Part shown: piece by piece, positions 21,555-35,400 of the stretch
Layout: each line of letters starts with the position of its first letter
Numbering within the stretch: the stretch's first letter is position 1
Assembly: GCA_948567375.1 (NCBI GenBank)
Contig: OX419756.1
Coordinates: 48,498,333-48,562,332, forward strand
Origin: Lunularia cruciata
Lineage: Eukaryota; Streptophyta; Marchantiopsida; Lunulariales; Lunulariaceae
DNA length: 64,000 bases
Direction of reading: 5' to 3'
Made by a program: the position numbers and the translations under genes
The notes under the pieces: generated by a model
The model's database searches: none
What the model was told of the DNA's origin: nothing
The model's input: the letters and a program-made list of their open reading frames with translations, nothing else

Positions 21555-22957
21555 TTGTGTATGTATATATTATTTTGATATTTAGTTTGATATTATAAGT
21601 ACTTGAGAGATATTATTTCATATAAAGATAAATGATGGTTCTATATTAGTCATGATTAGCTAAATTTAGTCATAGTTAAGATAAAGGGGACTTTACTTTA
21701 GAAAGGTGGAAAGGATGAATATCACTATTTTGGATTCTAATGTATTGATGTAGTACTCCGAGGACAAGAGAGGAGAGAAAACACAGATTGCACACTCAAA
21801 CATTCGATGCCCCAAAGGAGCACCTTCTCTTTATTATATAGACAAAGAGGATCTCCTCCAAGGAAGCTCCACCATAGTACTAGGCACACAGATAGGTGAC
21901 ATGTCAGCAAGCTCCACCCTTGGATTACTTACTTGGATGGGTGACATGTCTGGTCTAGATCCTATCTGGTTGGTCAAACAAGCTTTGACCGGAGGGAATC
22001 TTCCTGTAGGAATCTCAGAATCAAGTGAGTAAGGTACCATTGGAAAGCTCTCGATGAGACAAAGCAGAGGGAAGGGAAGGCCAGCCTTTAATTTGTTGGG
22101 GGGGTTTATTCTACACATTTTTTAGGCCTAATTCATCCGTTTAGGCCTCCGAAATTGCCTTCAAAGATTTTAGGTATATTTCAATTCCTACTCTATTAGT
22201 AGAAGTCCCCTTTTGGTGATACCTCTTTCTAATCTGTTTAGTTCATCCTGTGTAACATCCTTCTAGATGTTACAAAACCAATTCTCACCTTTAAATCATA
22301 TGTCTAGCTATTTATTTTAAGGTTCTCAAGTCTATTTCGGTTTCTGCCCTATTAGTAGAAGTACTCTTTGGTGATACTTCTATCTTATCTATTTTTACCA
22401 TCATGTATAAAATCATTCTAGATGTTACCAAACCAAATTTCACATCTAGATCATATGGCTAGCTCTTGGTATTACAATTGACTTGTTATTATTCTTAGGT
22501 GTTTGGTTTTGAGGAAAGAATTAAGAACTCTTGGACCCATTAGTCATTTTGCTTTGGATTCTCTTATTGTCCAACGATAGCCCATGTGAAAAAATCTTAG
22601 TGGTTGGGTCAAGATAAGACCACATGCTTAGGAGAATATTCCCATGAGTATGGATATTCTTTTAGACTTTAGACTTTTTTTTACTTTTAGCCTAGTAACT
22701 TGAGTTTCTCCAGTAATTAGTAACTTTGGTGCATAGATATTTCATAAGTATATAAACTAGGGGTGAGGAGGTACTAATCATCCTTTTATTTACATATATT
22801 TCTCTCTCATTGAGTTCTCTAGTGAACAATGCTTTGAGTCTTGGAGTGTTAACCTTGGAGGAGTGCAAATGAGTTGGGGTTCCTTGCCTTCTTAGTCTAT
22901 GGTATGTTACCATAATAGCCATTGGAGGTTCATCCTAAGTGACACACATGAAAACTC
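21555..22957 (+). repeat. Possible older LTR with a degenerate primer-binding site, split by the GypB solo LTR
   Basis: The sequence on both sides of the solo LTR ends near 22957 with AAAACTCACA. It is followed by TTTTTGGTTCCATTGCTAGG, which resembles the PBS block TGGCGCCGTTGCCGGGGA of Tat/Athila type Gypsy elements. A TATA-like TATATAAAC lies at about 22750. No second LTR or coding body was identified. Confidence 0.3.
21749..22476 (-). repeat. Solo LTR, family GypB, with perfect 5-bp target duplication
   Basis: A 728-bp segment runs from TGTAGTACTCCGAGGAC to TTGGTATTACA and is flanked on both sides by ATTGA. The perfect five-base target duplication with TG...CA ends and no internal region identifies a solo LTR. 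It is the same family and orientation as 2638-3365. A TATA-like string (complement of 21836-21842) is present when read on the minus strand. Confidence 0.9.
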
Positions 22958-22959
22958 AC

Positions 22960-25415
22960 ATTTTTGGTTCCATTGCTAGGACCTCTCTAGAAGGCAAGAT
23001 AATATTCCGTGAATAATTCTATATTAGATAAAAAGAGGTTATGAGAGCTTACTTGGAGATAACATTACATGAAGAGAGTGCATAGCGTACGTTAGAGAAC
23101 TTGGACCTATTTTTATAATCTATAGTTCATTATGATATGTTTGAGGTGATATTGTACATACTATACACATGAGAGAATTTGGAAAGATTGTGTGAGGTGG
23201 ATTGTAGATTTTGGGAGTACGGTGATTTTGGGCATCACCTCAAGTTTGAGATCTGGACTTGAAATTTTCACATAGAATAGCTTGGATTATATGTAAGGCA
23301 GGAGACTTAAAATTTTTGTAAGGGCTGTTACACGCATTGAGCAAAAGTTTTTGGAAGGTGGTAGGGTAAATTGTTTTTGGTAAATTGCTTGCTCTTTGGA
23401 ATTTTATATAGAGTTTGCCATTTCTTCATTTTTCATTGGATTTTTCTGAAACTTTCCAAGAAATTTAGTGCATAGTATTCTACCTTTTAGCCCAAGAATT
23501 GGAGAAAGATTGTTCTTTCACAAGAAGTTATGAGTAAGGGAGTGGTTTTCAGACCAAATCTGAAATATGTGTGCTAAATAGAAAGATGCCTAGGCCAAAT
23601 GGCTCAATGAAAATATCAGAAATCTTTCAAGAGAGAATGCCCTGGGGTCTTGACCAAGTGTGAAAAATTGTGAAGTACTGTGACATACCAGTTGAGAGAA
23701 TTTAGTGATATTGTGAGCTGGGGTCAATTTTAGAAAGTTGAGATCTCATGCATAAGGAGTGTGAGAACAACCAAGAGCATGTTTGAGTGTTTAGACTCAT
23801 CTTTGGGAACATAGAGGGTCACCAAGAGTGAAAGTTGAGGCTATGTAAGGTTCCCTAAGGGTTTGAGTTGATTCTTGGGGTTGATTTGAGGAAAATAGAG
23901 TTAAGAATAGAATAAAGTCTACAATTAAACAGTTCTTCAAGTCGGACCTCCGAACCCCGGAAGTCAAACAAAGTAAGTGCGAAGTTGAGTGTTCACAAAT
24001 GGATTTTGTGCTGGCTTTCCTTTTCATACCCAAGGTGCTCTTCGTATCTAAACTACAAAATTTCGCAATCAAAGTGGGAAGTCCAAAGTCGGACAGAGAT
24101 ATAGGATCCATGGAACTGCCCATGTTAACGAAAGCAATGGTCACTGAAAGTGGAAAAGTTTGAGCTAACTCTCTTAGCCATCATTTGGTCCACTAGTAAA
24201 ATACACAACCCAGTTATGGAGTCTTGGTGTACAGCAGAAGTTGACATCAGTATGTTGTACGCCAGAACGTGTACATGAGTTATACTATTTGCATAGCTCA
24301 GATACACTAGGTGCTTTAGGACAGATTTCTCATCTCGATACTCTTGGGTTTAGCCCCATTTTATCTCTTGACGGGGTCTTCCCATCCTCGTTATCCTACA
24401 CGGTCTCTGATGAATGTGGGGTGATGTTGGTCTCAGAGACTGAAGACAAGGTGGTCCGAACCCGTGCTGTGTGTTTAGAACAAGCATCCCAACTACCCAT
24501 CATTTGGTTTGAACAGATTATCATTCACATTCAAATTTCGGTGTGAGTGCCCCATCGAGTTGGATACAACAGAAGAAAAGAGGCGTCATTTTTCGATGGC
24601 TTTGCATGGAAGGAACTTGAGCTGATTCCTAGGCTCAACTTGGATATGTCGAACTGTCAATGTCACGTCATAAAATATCACTAATCTTCGAGGGATTACA
24701 TGCTTAAAGCTTCCTTCTTGTGGGTTTAAACCACTGGCCAAAATTTAGTTCTCTCGCCGTCCTTAAATATCGTCTTTCTGCTGAAGAACGTTTCAACAGT
24801 ATTCCTAGGTACATGTTAGGGAGAATCTAGGAAATTATATTTTTATTTCGTCCACTCTTTCATTCCTCTCACACAGGACTCTCAGTTTCTTTGATTTGTA
24901 TCTCAGAACCCATCACACAGAAGTTTCGTTTCTTCAGAAATTACAGCACTTGAAGTGGATACATGTAGAAGTTCATTTAGGATCAAACAGGTTGCGTCTC
25001 GTTGTGCTTACGATCAATTGTGCAACAAAATGGGTGTGAACTTTGAACCATTGACATGTACAAAAGGGTAGAAACATTAGCGGAACGAATCACTTGAGCA
25101 CTCAACCAAACTCAACAGAGCTAGCTGTAACGGCAACTTCGCTTCGAATCGGCAAAGCCTTGTAAATCGATTTCAGTTTATGTACAGCGAGGATCCAGAT
25201 AGACTCTTATGATGACTATTTATAATCTATACATTTACATAATTCCATTCGGCATTTTCCTCATAGCATGATAGGTAGACTGAAACGTCAAATTTAAGAC
25301 GAATCGCTCACTAGCCGCCTTCCTTGTCCTTCAGAACTCTGTATGTACAACATCTAGACGTTTCTAGTGAAGGTACTCGCCTGTACATGAGATATACAAG
25401 ACAAGCACTGCACAG
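22960..25415. other. Intergenic region with probable old repeat DNA
   Basis: No gene was recognised. Open frames at 23797-24144 (-) and 24241-24546 (+) lack domains. The stretch 24340-24410 is clearly related, in inverted orientation, to 57685-57755 (shared core CTTGACGGGGTCTTCCCATC), so this region holds a fragment of a dispersed repeat. Confidence 0.4.
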
Positions 25416-28400
25416 CTAAGGGAGAAAACCTGTACCATGGAGGCTAGCCGGCCCTGGCATTAGTTGACTTCGAGATTGCCCATTCGGTACTTGATTGCTC
25501 GGCAGCTGATTCTGCAACTGTGCTTGAAGCTGATTTTGTGCAAATCCACTCTGTCCCATAGTATTCTGTGTCAAGCCACCTTGCCCCACTGCATGATTTT
25601 GTGACAAGCTATTCTGTCCCACAGAGTGATTTTGAGACAAACCACTCTGGTTCACAGAATGATTCTGCAACAGGCTACTCTGATTAACAGTGTGATTTTG
25701 TGACATGCCACTCTGAGCAACAGAATGGTTTTGTGAAAGGCCACCTTGACTAACTGGATGATTTTGTGACAAGCCAACCTGTCCCACGGCGTGACTTTGA
25801 GCTTGAGGTGCTGTGCCACCCGCTGCTGCCTGTTGCTGTTGGCTTGAAACTTGAGGTTTGACATGAACCATTTCCTGATATGAGAGAAGGTAATCAGCTT
25901 GTGAATGGAATCTAGACTTTACATTTCTTTTGGTCCTCGTTGAGAATACCTTTTCTGAAAGAAAGTCATGGTTAGTATGAAGAGCTAAAGTACTGACCTA
26001 AAAAGAGCACAATAATTTGAGAATTCTGGCATAGGATTAGGTTCAGAATAAGTTTATCATCATTTCGTCATCTTCCTCGAAATCCTCTGCGGACAATCAA
26101 ACGAGATTCATGCACATGTCTTGACAACAGCATATAGGACAAAGAAGGCCTCACCCCTGGAAATAGCATTCCGATCATTCGACCAGGTTTCTCTGTGCTT
26201 GCAAGTAGAAGAGTTTGACTGGGAAGTTGTATCACTGCACACTGAGAAAATATAGACGAACTTAGGACCTCAAATCTGGTTATAAACCGATTCACAGATG
26301 TCAATGCAAAGCTGAATCGTTTAGCACGAAATAGATCCAAGGGGGGCACTGCTGACTCTGAAACCCGAATTTTGTACAAGAACAAGACCAAGAAACCGAT
26401 AGATGAAGGCTGATTTACCAGCTTCTTTTCTGCCAACTGGACGAGGAAGTCGTGCTGTGTCAATGGACGAAACACGAGCAATTCAGCTTTGCGTTGATAA
26501 TCTCTGCTTGACCAAAACACCAGACATATCAGATGCACGTGTTGCGTAAGCAACCAATCTATACCCATGAGGCAACATCGACTATGGACAACGTAAACAT
26601 CTTATGTTCAGAGTTTAAAATCACAAACCAACACAAGGTATGCTAGAAGTCCTAGCACGTCCTGTGCTAGAAGTACTTGAATAGGTAGATAAAGGGGCTT
26701 AAGTATTAGCTCCGTCATTATTGGAGAGCTTCAAGACAACGGCAAAAGCACTCTAAAGCAGCAGCCACATGAGGAGAATAAAGATACCCAGGCTAAAATT
26801 CAGAGTTCAAAGTTCAGAGTCCAGGGACTGGCAAACAACCATACTTCTGGTTCATATAGTCCTGGGGTATAAGGCGCATTATCTGCATTGTTGTTGGCCA
26901 GTCTTGAGCCAGCCTGCGAAATAACCAAAGATTGAATAAGTGAACCTTTCAATAAATCGTTCTTACCTGAGTATCTCACAGAACACGTCATGGTGAGTTC
27001 ACAGCGGTTTTGAGCACAAATCTGATCTGAGGTTCGATACTTAGAGCAAAATGTGATCACAACCGACGGCAGGAGTGATCGTTGTCAGGTTTCTACCCAA
27101 AGTACAACTTCAGAAATTTTAGATAGAATCCCCAAAATGAAAACAAGGGTGAAATAACTCATACGTTTCTGGCGATAAGGTTTGTCGATATCCCTGGTGA
27201 ATCAACAAATGAGAAATTAAAACCAGTGAGTCGCAACGAGAAACAGCCAAAAGCCATGCAACTAACTACCCATTTCCATCACCGTGTGAATGCCACATGC
27301 GTAACTTGTTTAAATACTGCGGAATTTAGAAGAACACACCTCAAGTTTGCAGATGGGAATGGGAACAACATTTCCCTTTCTTTGACCAGCAAGAATACCC
27401 TGCGAGGATGCAGTAAAACAACACTTTAAATGGCGCGAGGTACCTTCTCAGCTGTCAGAAGCCAAAAGTTGGATGTCTTGATGAAGGACGAACTTGAGAG
27501 AGCAGGGGAAGATTCACCAACCTCCCACAATTTTGTGTACTTCGCAGGCGCATTCACAGGTTGGGCAGGTGGATGGTTGGCCACCTGTGCATTGTTGACT
27601 CCAAGAGGCTGACCTTGACCGGGTGATTGAGGTATTCCGGGAGTTGGAATCATCGTTCCAGTTCCAGTATTCACACCAGTATTACCTTGACCGGGCATTG
27701 TTGATCCTAGCCCGCTAGAGGCCATTTGATTTGACATACCCAGGCCACCTTGACTATTTACTCCTGTGACACCCCCCTGTCCAAGACTTCCTAATCCTTG
27801 TCCGGTACCTGATACGCCTGTGTTAACTAGTGACGGATTTGTCTGTACTGATCCAAGCATTTGGTTGTTTACAAGGCCCGTTGTACCAGAGTTGTATCCA
27901 CCATGTAAGTTACCAACACCTACTCCTCCTTGTCCGACATTCAAGCCAACTGTTCCATTCGAGCCCATCCCAACTCCGCCTTGTTGTCCAGTGACACCCA
28001 AAGCACTTTGGGAATTAGACATCGAGTTTGCTCCTCCAGGAAGACTTGACATTATGTTGGACACTGAAACCCCCACTCCGGATGATTGCAAACCGCTTAA
28101 GGGACTTGCTGGTGGTAGTGAAGGTGAACCAATGGTATGGCGTGACTGCGATTGAGATGGACTATGAGCCATGAGGCTGTTATTAGAAAGAGAGTTACCA
28201 ACAACAGGTCGAAGTGGCTGGGTAGAGGGCATGTTTCCTAGAACCTTGAAATCCTGCTGGCTATCTGATGAAGTTATAGAAGTCAAGGAAGACTGCAATG
28301 TATCTTGATTGGACAGAGGTCCAGATGAAGGAAGCTGCTGCATTGGGAGAGAAATACTGCTGCTTGTGTTGCCGTGCTGTAACAACGAATTCAAATTTCC

Positions 28401-31400
28401 TTGCGTAACCGCCTCCTGGACAGATTAAGAACTTCATGATTTTAGTCCAAGGTGGCAAGTTCTCAAAACCACCGATAGATACCATATAAAACAAAGAGCG
28501 GTAATTCTCAATAAACACCAATAAGTTCACTTATACCATGAAGTTGGAACACCAGAGTACCTTCTATCCTTTGATTTAGAAATCCATTCAGTTCCAAAGC
28601 CTACATGAACAGGAGAGAGTCGGAGCAAGTACCGTTTTGACAGCGACTGGTGGTATGGACATGTTGGAATTTGGTCGCCCAGGCATAGTACCAAATCCTG
28701 TGAGGGTGTAGGTGTATGCAGAACTACTGGTTAGATCTTTGAGATTGTCAAGAAGAACTAAAAGTCATGTACCCTTCGTTATGACCAGCTATGCCTGAAG
28801 ATGGATGGAACCCAATACCACAGATAGTTTCAACATGTAGAAAAGTGTTTCTGGGAACTCTTCACGTCCCACACCACAAACACAGTTATTTCGACCTTAA
28901 GAGATACTCTGGGCACGGTTATGATGAAGTAAACGAACTTGTGGTGTAATACGCGAACATGTCAGAAGCAGACTACATGCTTGACAGAAGAAGCATCCGC
29001 CTCACATGAACACTTTCCAGCAAATTCACTTTCACAAATGCTTCACCCACCTGTTGACACCCCCGTGGTAGGCCTTACTCCAACTAGAGGGTTCTGGTTT
29101 GGAACCGATGAGACATTGACGGATGGAGTTTGATGCTGCTCAATCTTGGGAACATTTGTTCCCATGGTGTTTGGCACAACATTTCGGTGTAGGGCCATTC
29201 TAGCTTCGACGAAGCCATCTGAAAGAAGAACCATGTGCTGTGCGCTTACTTTCAGGGGATCACTGGCCGCTTCAGAGGCACGTGATGTGCGTTTAGCCTG
29301 TAAATCATCGATGGAATCAAATCAGTTCAGAAGCTTAGGGCTTGCACTGGGAAAGGAAAGAATGTTCATACGAGTAGCGGCCGATAACGATGTCAAATAA
29401 TCTGAAAGTTTATCACCTAAGGAGGGATGCATTGTGTGAACCCGTATTCATTGTAGACGATTGTTCTAAGTCCAAAAATGGACCTTTTCCTCGTGCCTCG
29501 ACAACATGTTTTGTAACTAAGGCATAATAAGGAAAGTAAACTATGTATGCGGAGAAACTTCATGTATACAAGCATGGAAATATTTTCAGGACCTCGAGAA
29601 AGATAACTCTTCCAGGGCAAGGTACAATGAGGACAGTTTAGTTGAAACCTGAGAGAATATGTTTTTCAACATTGGGAGCTGCCTCGGCGCTATAATGGAA
29701 AGAGAAACTGAACACTGCAGAAAAGAAGTGAAGGATAAGTTCAACAACTTCAGACAAAGCTTATCCTTCTAGTGTCAGCAATATCCTGCTCTCCTCAGTA
29801 GAAGAACTGGGAGGAGTCTGGATGTTCCCTCCATGTATCTAACCCTAAGTAGTTTATGAAATAAAAATTTCCGCAAATAAAAATATTCATACTTTTATGA
29901 GAAACGAACATGGTGCTTATCCAATCCCCCGCAAGAAACCTCTATAGTGAGGAACCAAACTCGAGAACTGTAGACAAAAGTTCTCGAAAATGAAAGGCCT
30001 TCGCACTAATAACAACATTGATTTTATAAGTTAATAGGTACGTACCGGAGGAAAAGCCTGGGACACTGTTTCAGCATCAGCAAGAATCCAGTGTTCCATC
30101 TGCATATCTGCACTGTTTCCCTGAGAATTTACAAAACCGGAGACTGGAGGAGATGCAACCGGAGTCGGAAGTCGATGTGGATTAGACACTGCAACCAAAA
30201 GAGTGTGCTTCTGTCGCTCTGAGACTTGTGGAACAGCTGGAACATTTGGCCCTGGACAACACATCTGACGAGCATTATATGTTAGCCCCTGGTCTCAAAG
30301 TAATTTGTTTTGAATGGAAATGTTACTCGCTCTTGAATTCTTGTGTACAGCAGTTGAGACTTCATTCTCCAGTCACTATCGTCTTTTATATATAGAGACG
30401 AGGACGGACTCGACATCCACAGCATATACGATTCCAAAGAGGAGCTGGTTCTTGTCAAGGATTACTGTCCCTAGGGTTCCGCTGATTAAAACTCATCTTC
30501 TCAGCGTCTTCTCCTCCCTGTGCGGTGCTATAACTGAAATCAGCATAGCTCAACAAACGAAGTGCCTATTTTGGACCTCTAAGAATGTTTTGGCAACACT
30601 GCATTCAACCTACACGGCTCTCATCAAGATACAAGTTCCTTTTCCTGGCTTAGCGGATCCCAGACTCCGTTCATCTGTATTCAAACCAGTATTCGAACCT
30701 TATGTAAGATATTTGATTTGGCTTGGAAGACAGAAGCCCACAATAGCTCAAAGATAAGAATCTTTTGTAATCCAAAGCTTGCTGTCATGGAGGAGTACTT
30801 ACCAAGAGAGCCTCTGAAAGTCCTTCTGCAATGGCAGCGTCTCCAAATCCTCCACCCACGAAGTGAATAGAAGAGAGCCAGCGAGAAAACACATCAAAGC
30901 TTGACGTCCAGCCACTTCGTTGGACCAAGCAACCTGGCAACAAGGTTTTCGCTTTCAGTCTGTGCGTGACATCTTCTAGTCGTTATTAATGACCGGTAAC
31001 TACTGTTCCTGAAACATTTTTCAACAGTACTCATTCTTCGAGCTTCTGTTCTCCAAGAATGAGCTCTGTCCGACGGTCATGAAAGACACGTACGAATAAA
31101 AGACCAGAGCACAAACATGGCCCTACAATCTCTAAATTCAGGAAAACTTGTACCATTGTTACACCCGTGACTGTAGAACACAACCAAAGCCATCTCTCCA
31201 GCAGTCCCAGTTTGTTTCTGCATCATTGAGATCAGTTTCAGTACTAACCAAACGGCGTCAACAAGTTTGAATCTTGAGAAAACCAGTATCTTGCACACTC
31301 TAGGTTGAGTTTCCTACTAGTAAGTAAGCTAAGATTAGTACCTGACCATTGTACCCACTGAATGCCCTGCATACAAAAGGAAGACACACAAAGTTAGAGC

Positions 31401-31872
31401 AACTCCCTGATCTCAATTCCAGAAAATCCACTGCGCTCAAGGAACTACTAACGCCTATAATACAACTTAAAAGATTGAGAGCAAAGTCACTGCATCTAAT
31501 TGATTGCCTTCTCAATTTTTGTCAAAGTCAATACGCCAGGCGAGAAGTCCGTGTCAAATTCGAAAACTAAAGACAGCAATTTCAAGAGGTGAATTGTGTA
31601 AACTGCACTTCACTTTGAGTTATAATATTACTTCACACTGGCCATATTGAGAAACTCCTGAGCAGAGACTCTGTCTTATTGAAGAACTTGAAAGGTGACG
31701 TTTGGGCCAGTTCCGTAAGTGGACGACACGAGTATCCCATTCAGACAAACCTGGCGATTTTCTCCACGTATTCGGTCTGCAGCGAGGGCCAGGTAGGTCC
31801 TAAAGCGGCACTTCCCTCCACGGCAACAACTAGCTGCCGCTGCTGCTGCTGTTGAGAATTCATCATCAGCAT
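25416..31872 (-). CDS. MED25: Mediator complex subunit 25 (MED25 / PFT1)
   Basis: Fifteen exons join in phase on the minus strand: 31872-31751, 31366-31342, 31217-31154, 30933-30803, 30264-30046, 29714-29649, 29297-29051, 28697-28633, 28415-27522, 27399-27340, 27193-27165, 26913-26845, 26503-26419, 26241-26155 and 25874-25416 (873 residues). The start is chosen from VAVEGSAALGPTW, the conserved N-terminal block, and its nearest upstream ATG. Residues 10-230 form the von Willebrand A domain that docks to Mediator (AGEMALVVFYSHG, CLVQRSGWTS, GGGFGDAAIAEGLSEAL, LLVAVSNPHRLPTP). Residues 314-605 are a Ser/Gly/Asn-rich linker. Residues 607-721 are the ACID domain that binds activators (KYTKLWEG, AELLVFRPLTQHDFL, CAVIQLPSQTLLL, GRMIGMLFPG). 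The C-terminal tail is Gln-rich and built of 11-residue repeats. It bridges transcription factors and RNA polymerase II in the nucleus. In Arabidopsis the family acts in jasmonate, light and flowering responses. Confidence 0.95.
25545..25772 (-). repeat. MED25: 33-bp tandem repeat in the last MED25 exon
   Basis: Seven consecutive units encode an 11-residue pattern, LSQNHxVxQxG, the last one a residue short (residues about 756-831 of the gene model). A diverged unit (AQSHAVGQVG) precedes them. All units keep the reading frame. Confidence 0.9.
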
Positions 31873-33600
31873 CGTCACTCCCCGACTTTCTTTTTTCCCA
31901 ACTCCGCTTCCCACTAAACTCCTTGTTGCTCAAATAGAACACTCTTCCCCTCCCTACCATCCGCGTCCACTCCCCATCTTCCAGCGCAAGGCAGCCTCCT
32001 CCGAAACTCTTTTAACGCTTAATGCCCCCTCCAGTCGAGTGTCAATTGAAATTCGTCCACACAACGCCCCCCGAACGCTTCTTCGGCAGTAGCACTGTAA
32101 ACACTGACAATTTGAATCCGTGCTCAGTGCACAGGACCATCAATACTTCGGTGGCCCAGACACGAATCGAACCTCCCTGCCTCTATGAGTCGAGAATTGA
32201 ATTCGTCTGGGATCGAATTGATTCCCCGACTGTTACGTTGGGTTTAGCTTTACCTGACGGGGTTGCTCACATTGGGGGTTTTCACTTGACCGCCGTCGCG
32301 GTCACCGTTGCTTTTCTTCCCGACTGCACTGCAGTGGCAATGAAAACGCGTTCAAATATGGGACGGGGATCCTTTTATGCCACTCTATCCGATCTATATA
32401 TAAACAGGGAAGATGAGGTCTAGGGAGGAGCACACCTATGATTCTCCCCAAGTATAATTGAGAATTTTGAGATAATCTTGTTTTAACGCTCTCCAAATTT
32501 GGAACCAATCCCCATCATTCTAGATGCATAGCATTGGTAAACACTTAAACATTAGACCACCCTTAGCATATGCGCAGCACGCCCACCCAAAGAGTTACAT
32601 TTATGTTATGATATACTTGCAAAGACGAAAAGAAAGTAAATATTCAAACCCGAATTTTCTATCGGACCTTTCGAACTAATTACACACCACAGCAGGGAGG
32701 GATGACAAAAACACTCGCGGGGAAATGAGACTTTCTTGGTGGTTAATAGTTCGTTATATCCCCCTCTGTTAGAAGAATGTGGAGAAAAACAAGGAGATAA
32801 CTATATCACTGAAATTGACAGTTATCCCAATGAAACTGATAGTTGGTATAGTTGCAACTGAAATACATCAGTTTATGATTAAGATTACTCAAGTGTACAG
32901 GTATAAAGCAAGATCTATGGAGAGCAAGTAAAATCATCCATGTCACTACTTCGATAATGTGGCACAATTTCACACTTTGAACGCGATTCATACTTTGGAT
33001 AAAACTGACTTGTTTGGATAATGTGATCATTTGGCTAAAATGGTCTGTTAAAGTTCATTGTAGTCCATACCGAACCCTTTTATTAGAGATAAACTGTATT
33101 AAAACATGATTGTTAATACAATCTCAATAAATATTCTATCTTATGCTTAACAATTACTCCCAAAACCACATAATTAATTTATTTTCTAAGTAAGAGCCAA
33201 TTTCAGTTTAGAAGGAGAAAAATGTAGCGTTAAATAGGTTACTATACATTAATTTGAGATGTTCAATGTTTTCGTGTGATGTGATTAATACTAAGTAAGA
33301 AATCAGTTTAGAGGGTAGAATTTTCTTGAGGATTTATGAAAATTATTAGGTGGATCTTGTAATACTACTCTTGTAATTTTATGAGAATCAATGAAATCGA
33401 AAAAGTAAAGTTAATCACCATGAAAATTATTTTGATTCAAGAGTTACTAAAAATTTACATTTTCTACAAAAGTTTTTAACTCTAATTTTAGAATATAATC
33501 ACATCAATTTATTATTATGCTTTTTCATCATCACCAATAATATTATGATATTATATAAGCTATAAATTATGTAATTTGGACTTAACCTATATAATTTCTT
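31873..33600. other. MED25 upstream region and AT-rich spacer
   Basis: The first few hundred bases should hold the MED25 promoter. A TATA-like TTTATATATAG occurs on the minus strand at about 32393-32403, some 520 bases before the ATG. The plus-strand frame 32022-32423 has no family similarity. Beyond 32500 the sequence becomes AT-rich, with no gene seen. Confidence 0.4.
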
Positions 33601-35400
33601 TGAAATGAGCTTGCTAATATTAGGTGAGGTAATAGAAGAAAAAGAGAATAAAAGGTTTCAATCTACAAATATCTAATATATAATGAATATAAAAATGGTC
33701 ATAAGACATCAAGGTGAAAAGCAACAAGAGACAACTTTTAAAATAAACAAGATGCCAATTTATATTGGAGCTAGTTGAAAACTTCAGTATCAAGATGTAA
33801 AGGAAGATTTTGATTTGGAAGTATAATTTTATAATCAATTATGAAAGATCAGTTATGATCAAGGGCATCTACATGTCATGTTTAGCAATTTTAAGCTCAT
33901 TTTGAAGTTTAATAAGATGAGCATGTGCTTGTAAGGAGAAAGATAAGGTGAAATAAATAAAACAAAAGTACTAAGGACATGAGACGAAGATGTATTAGTT
34001 AAAAACTATTAATACTTAAGAATTCTTGATTGTAATAAAGAAAGAAGATTGAGAATTCTATATTTTCTTGTTTACAATTAAAGGTAAAATTTGAAACGAG
34101 AGTATTCACATTGATTCATAAAATGCTCAAAGCATATCGTATGTGCACACATTGGTGCATTTGTTTGAACATCAATTTATGTTTAACTTGATGCCTAAAA
34201 TCTTGAATAGCATTGGCCAAACTAATCAATGAAACTTACTAATGAAGTTGGATCTTTCTTAGATATAACTACTTGCAAGAGACAATGAAGCCAAAATCTT
34301 ATGTTAAAATAGAGTTTAGTTGATTGGATGTCTATGTTATGTCACCAGAAATACTCAACTAAGTGGATTTCATTACTCAGTTTATCTATGAATATATTTG
34401 TACATTGTGGCCTTGCAAATAAGCTAAGTAGATTTCTATGCTTAATCCAAAAATATATTTTTAGCCTTAAGAGTGATGAGATCTGAGCTATTGTACTCCC
34501 AAGACAAAGTAGAGATTAGCCACCATTAAAGCAAACTTGGTGGTTTCAGATTTAAAGCCTTGTTCCTTGGTAACTTTGACCAATATGAATAAATATATAA
34601 CAACCTTGAGCTATATCTTGTTATCACAATAAATATTAAAAAATATAGAAATATTATGTAGTATCTTGACTAAAAAATGACTAGAGTTGTGAAGACTAGG
34701 TGCTTTATGGACAAAGAGTAGAATTAAATAGAATATATATATTGATTTTCTTTGTATAACGATCCACCTGGTGTAAAACATAAATTATACCTATTATCTT
34801 GAATTGCAAGTTGTGTTGATATATTTAGAAGAAAAAGGTCTCTTTAATAGCATATTGTCATTAGTATTGTCTTGCTCATTTCTCCTTTTTTTAAACCATA
34901 ACCAGTATTTAATACAAATAGAAATTTTCAGGTTACATGTATTTAAGTATAAAAAATAGTGTTGAATTGTCCAACTTAATTTTATGTAGCTTGAGTTTCT
35001 TTTCCTAACAATGACGTAAACTCTTCACATACTCCAATAACTAGTATATGGTCTATGTCATAAAGATACTGTAAACATATCATGTACTCCAAATGAATAG
35101 TTTAAAACACTACTATATGGTCTATATGATGATGAATTTTCTTACCCAAAAGATAGTGCACCATAATTTAGCGATAAGAACAATAGATAATTGCTTTCAC
35201 TCACATGTAATATTATTTCTTTGAAGAGAATTTAATCCCTTTGAGATAGATGTAATTAGGTAAAGATCATAACCTAACTCTTATTATAAACTTTGAAAAC
35301 TGAATTTAACCAAATAAGGTACATAGCAATCCACTTTCATGCTAACAATAGATTTTTCTTTCTTTTTATAATTTTCATAGAGTAATGAGAGAGTTCAAGA
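33600..35400 (-). mobile_element. Possible fossil Copia-type LTR retrotransposon
   Basis: This is AT-rich sequence. The minus strand around 34980-35080 gives a stretch resembling the catalytic core of Copia reverse transcriptases (YLYDIDHILVIG, compare YVDDILI-G). The region is heavily decayed and no LTRs were found, so the call is tentative. Confidence 0.25.

Noticed and set aside
32022-32423. Open frame divergent from MED25
   Set aside because: No domain or splice evidence; it is probably chance within the MED25 promoter region.
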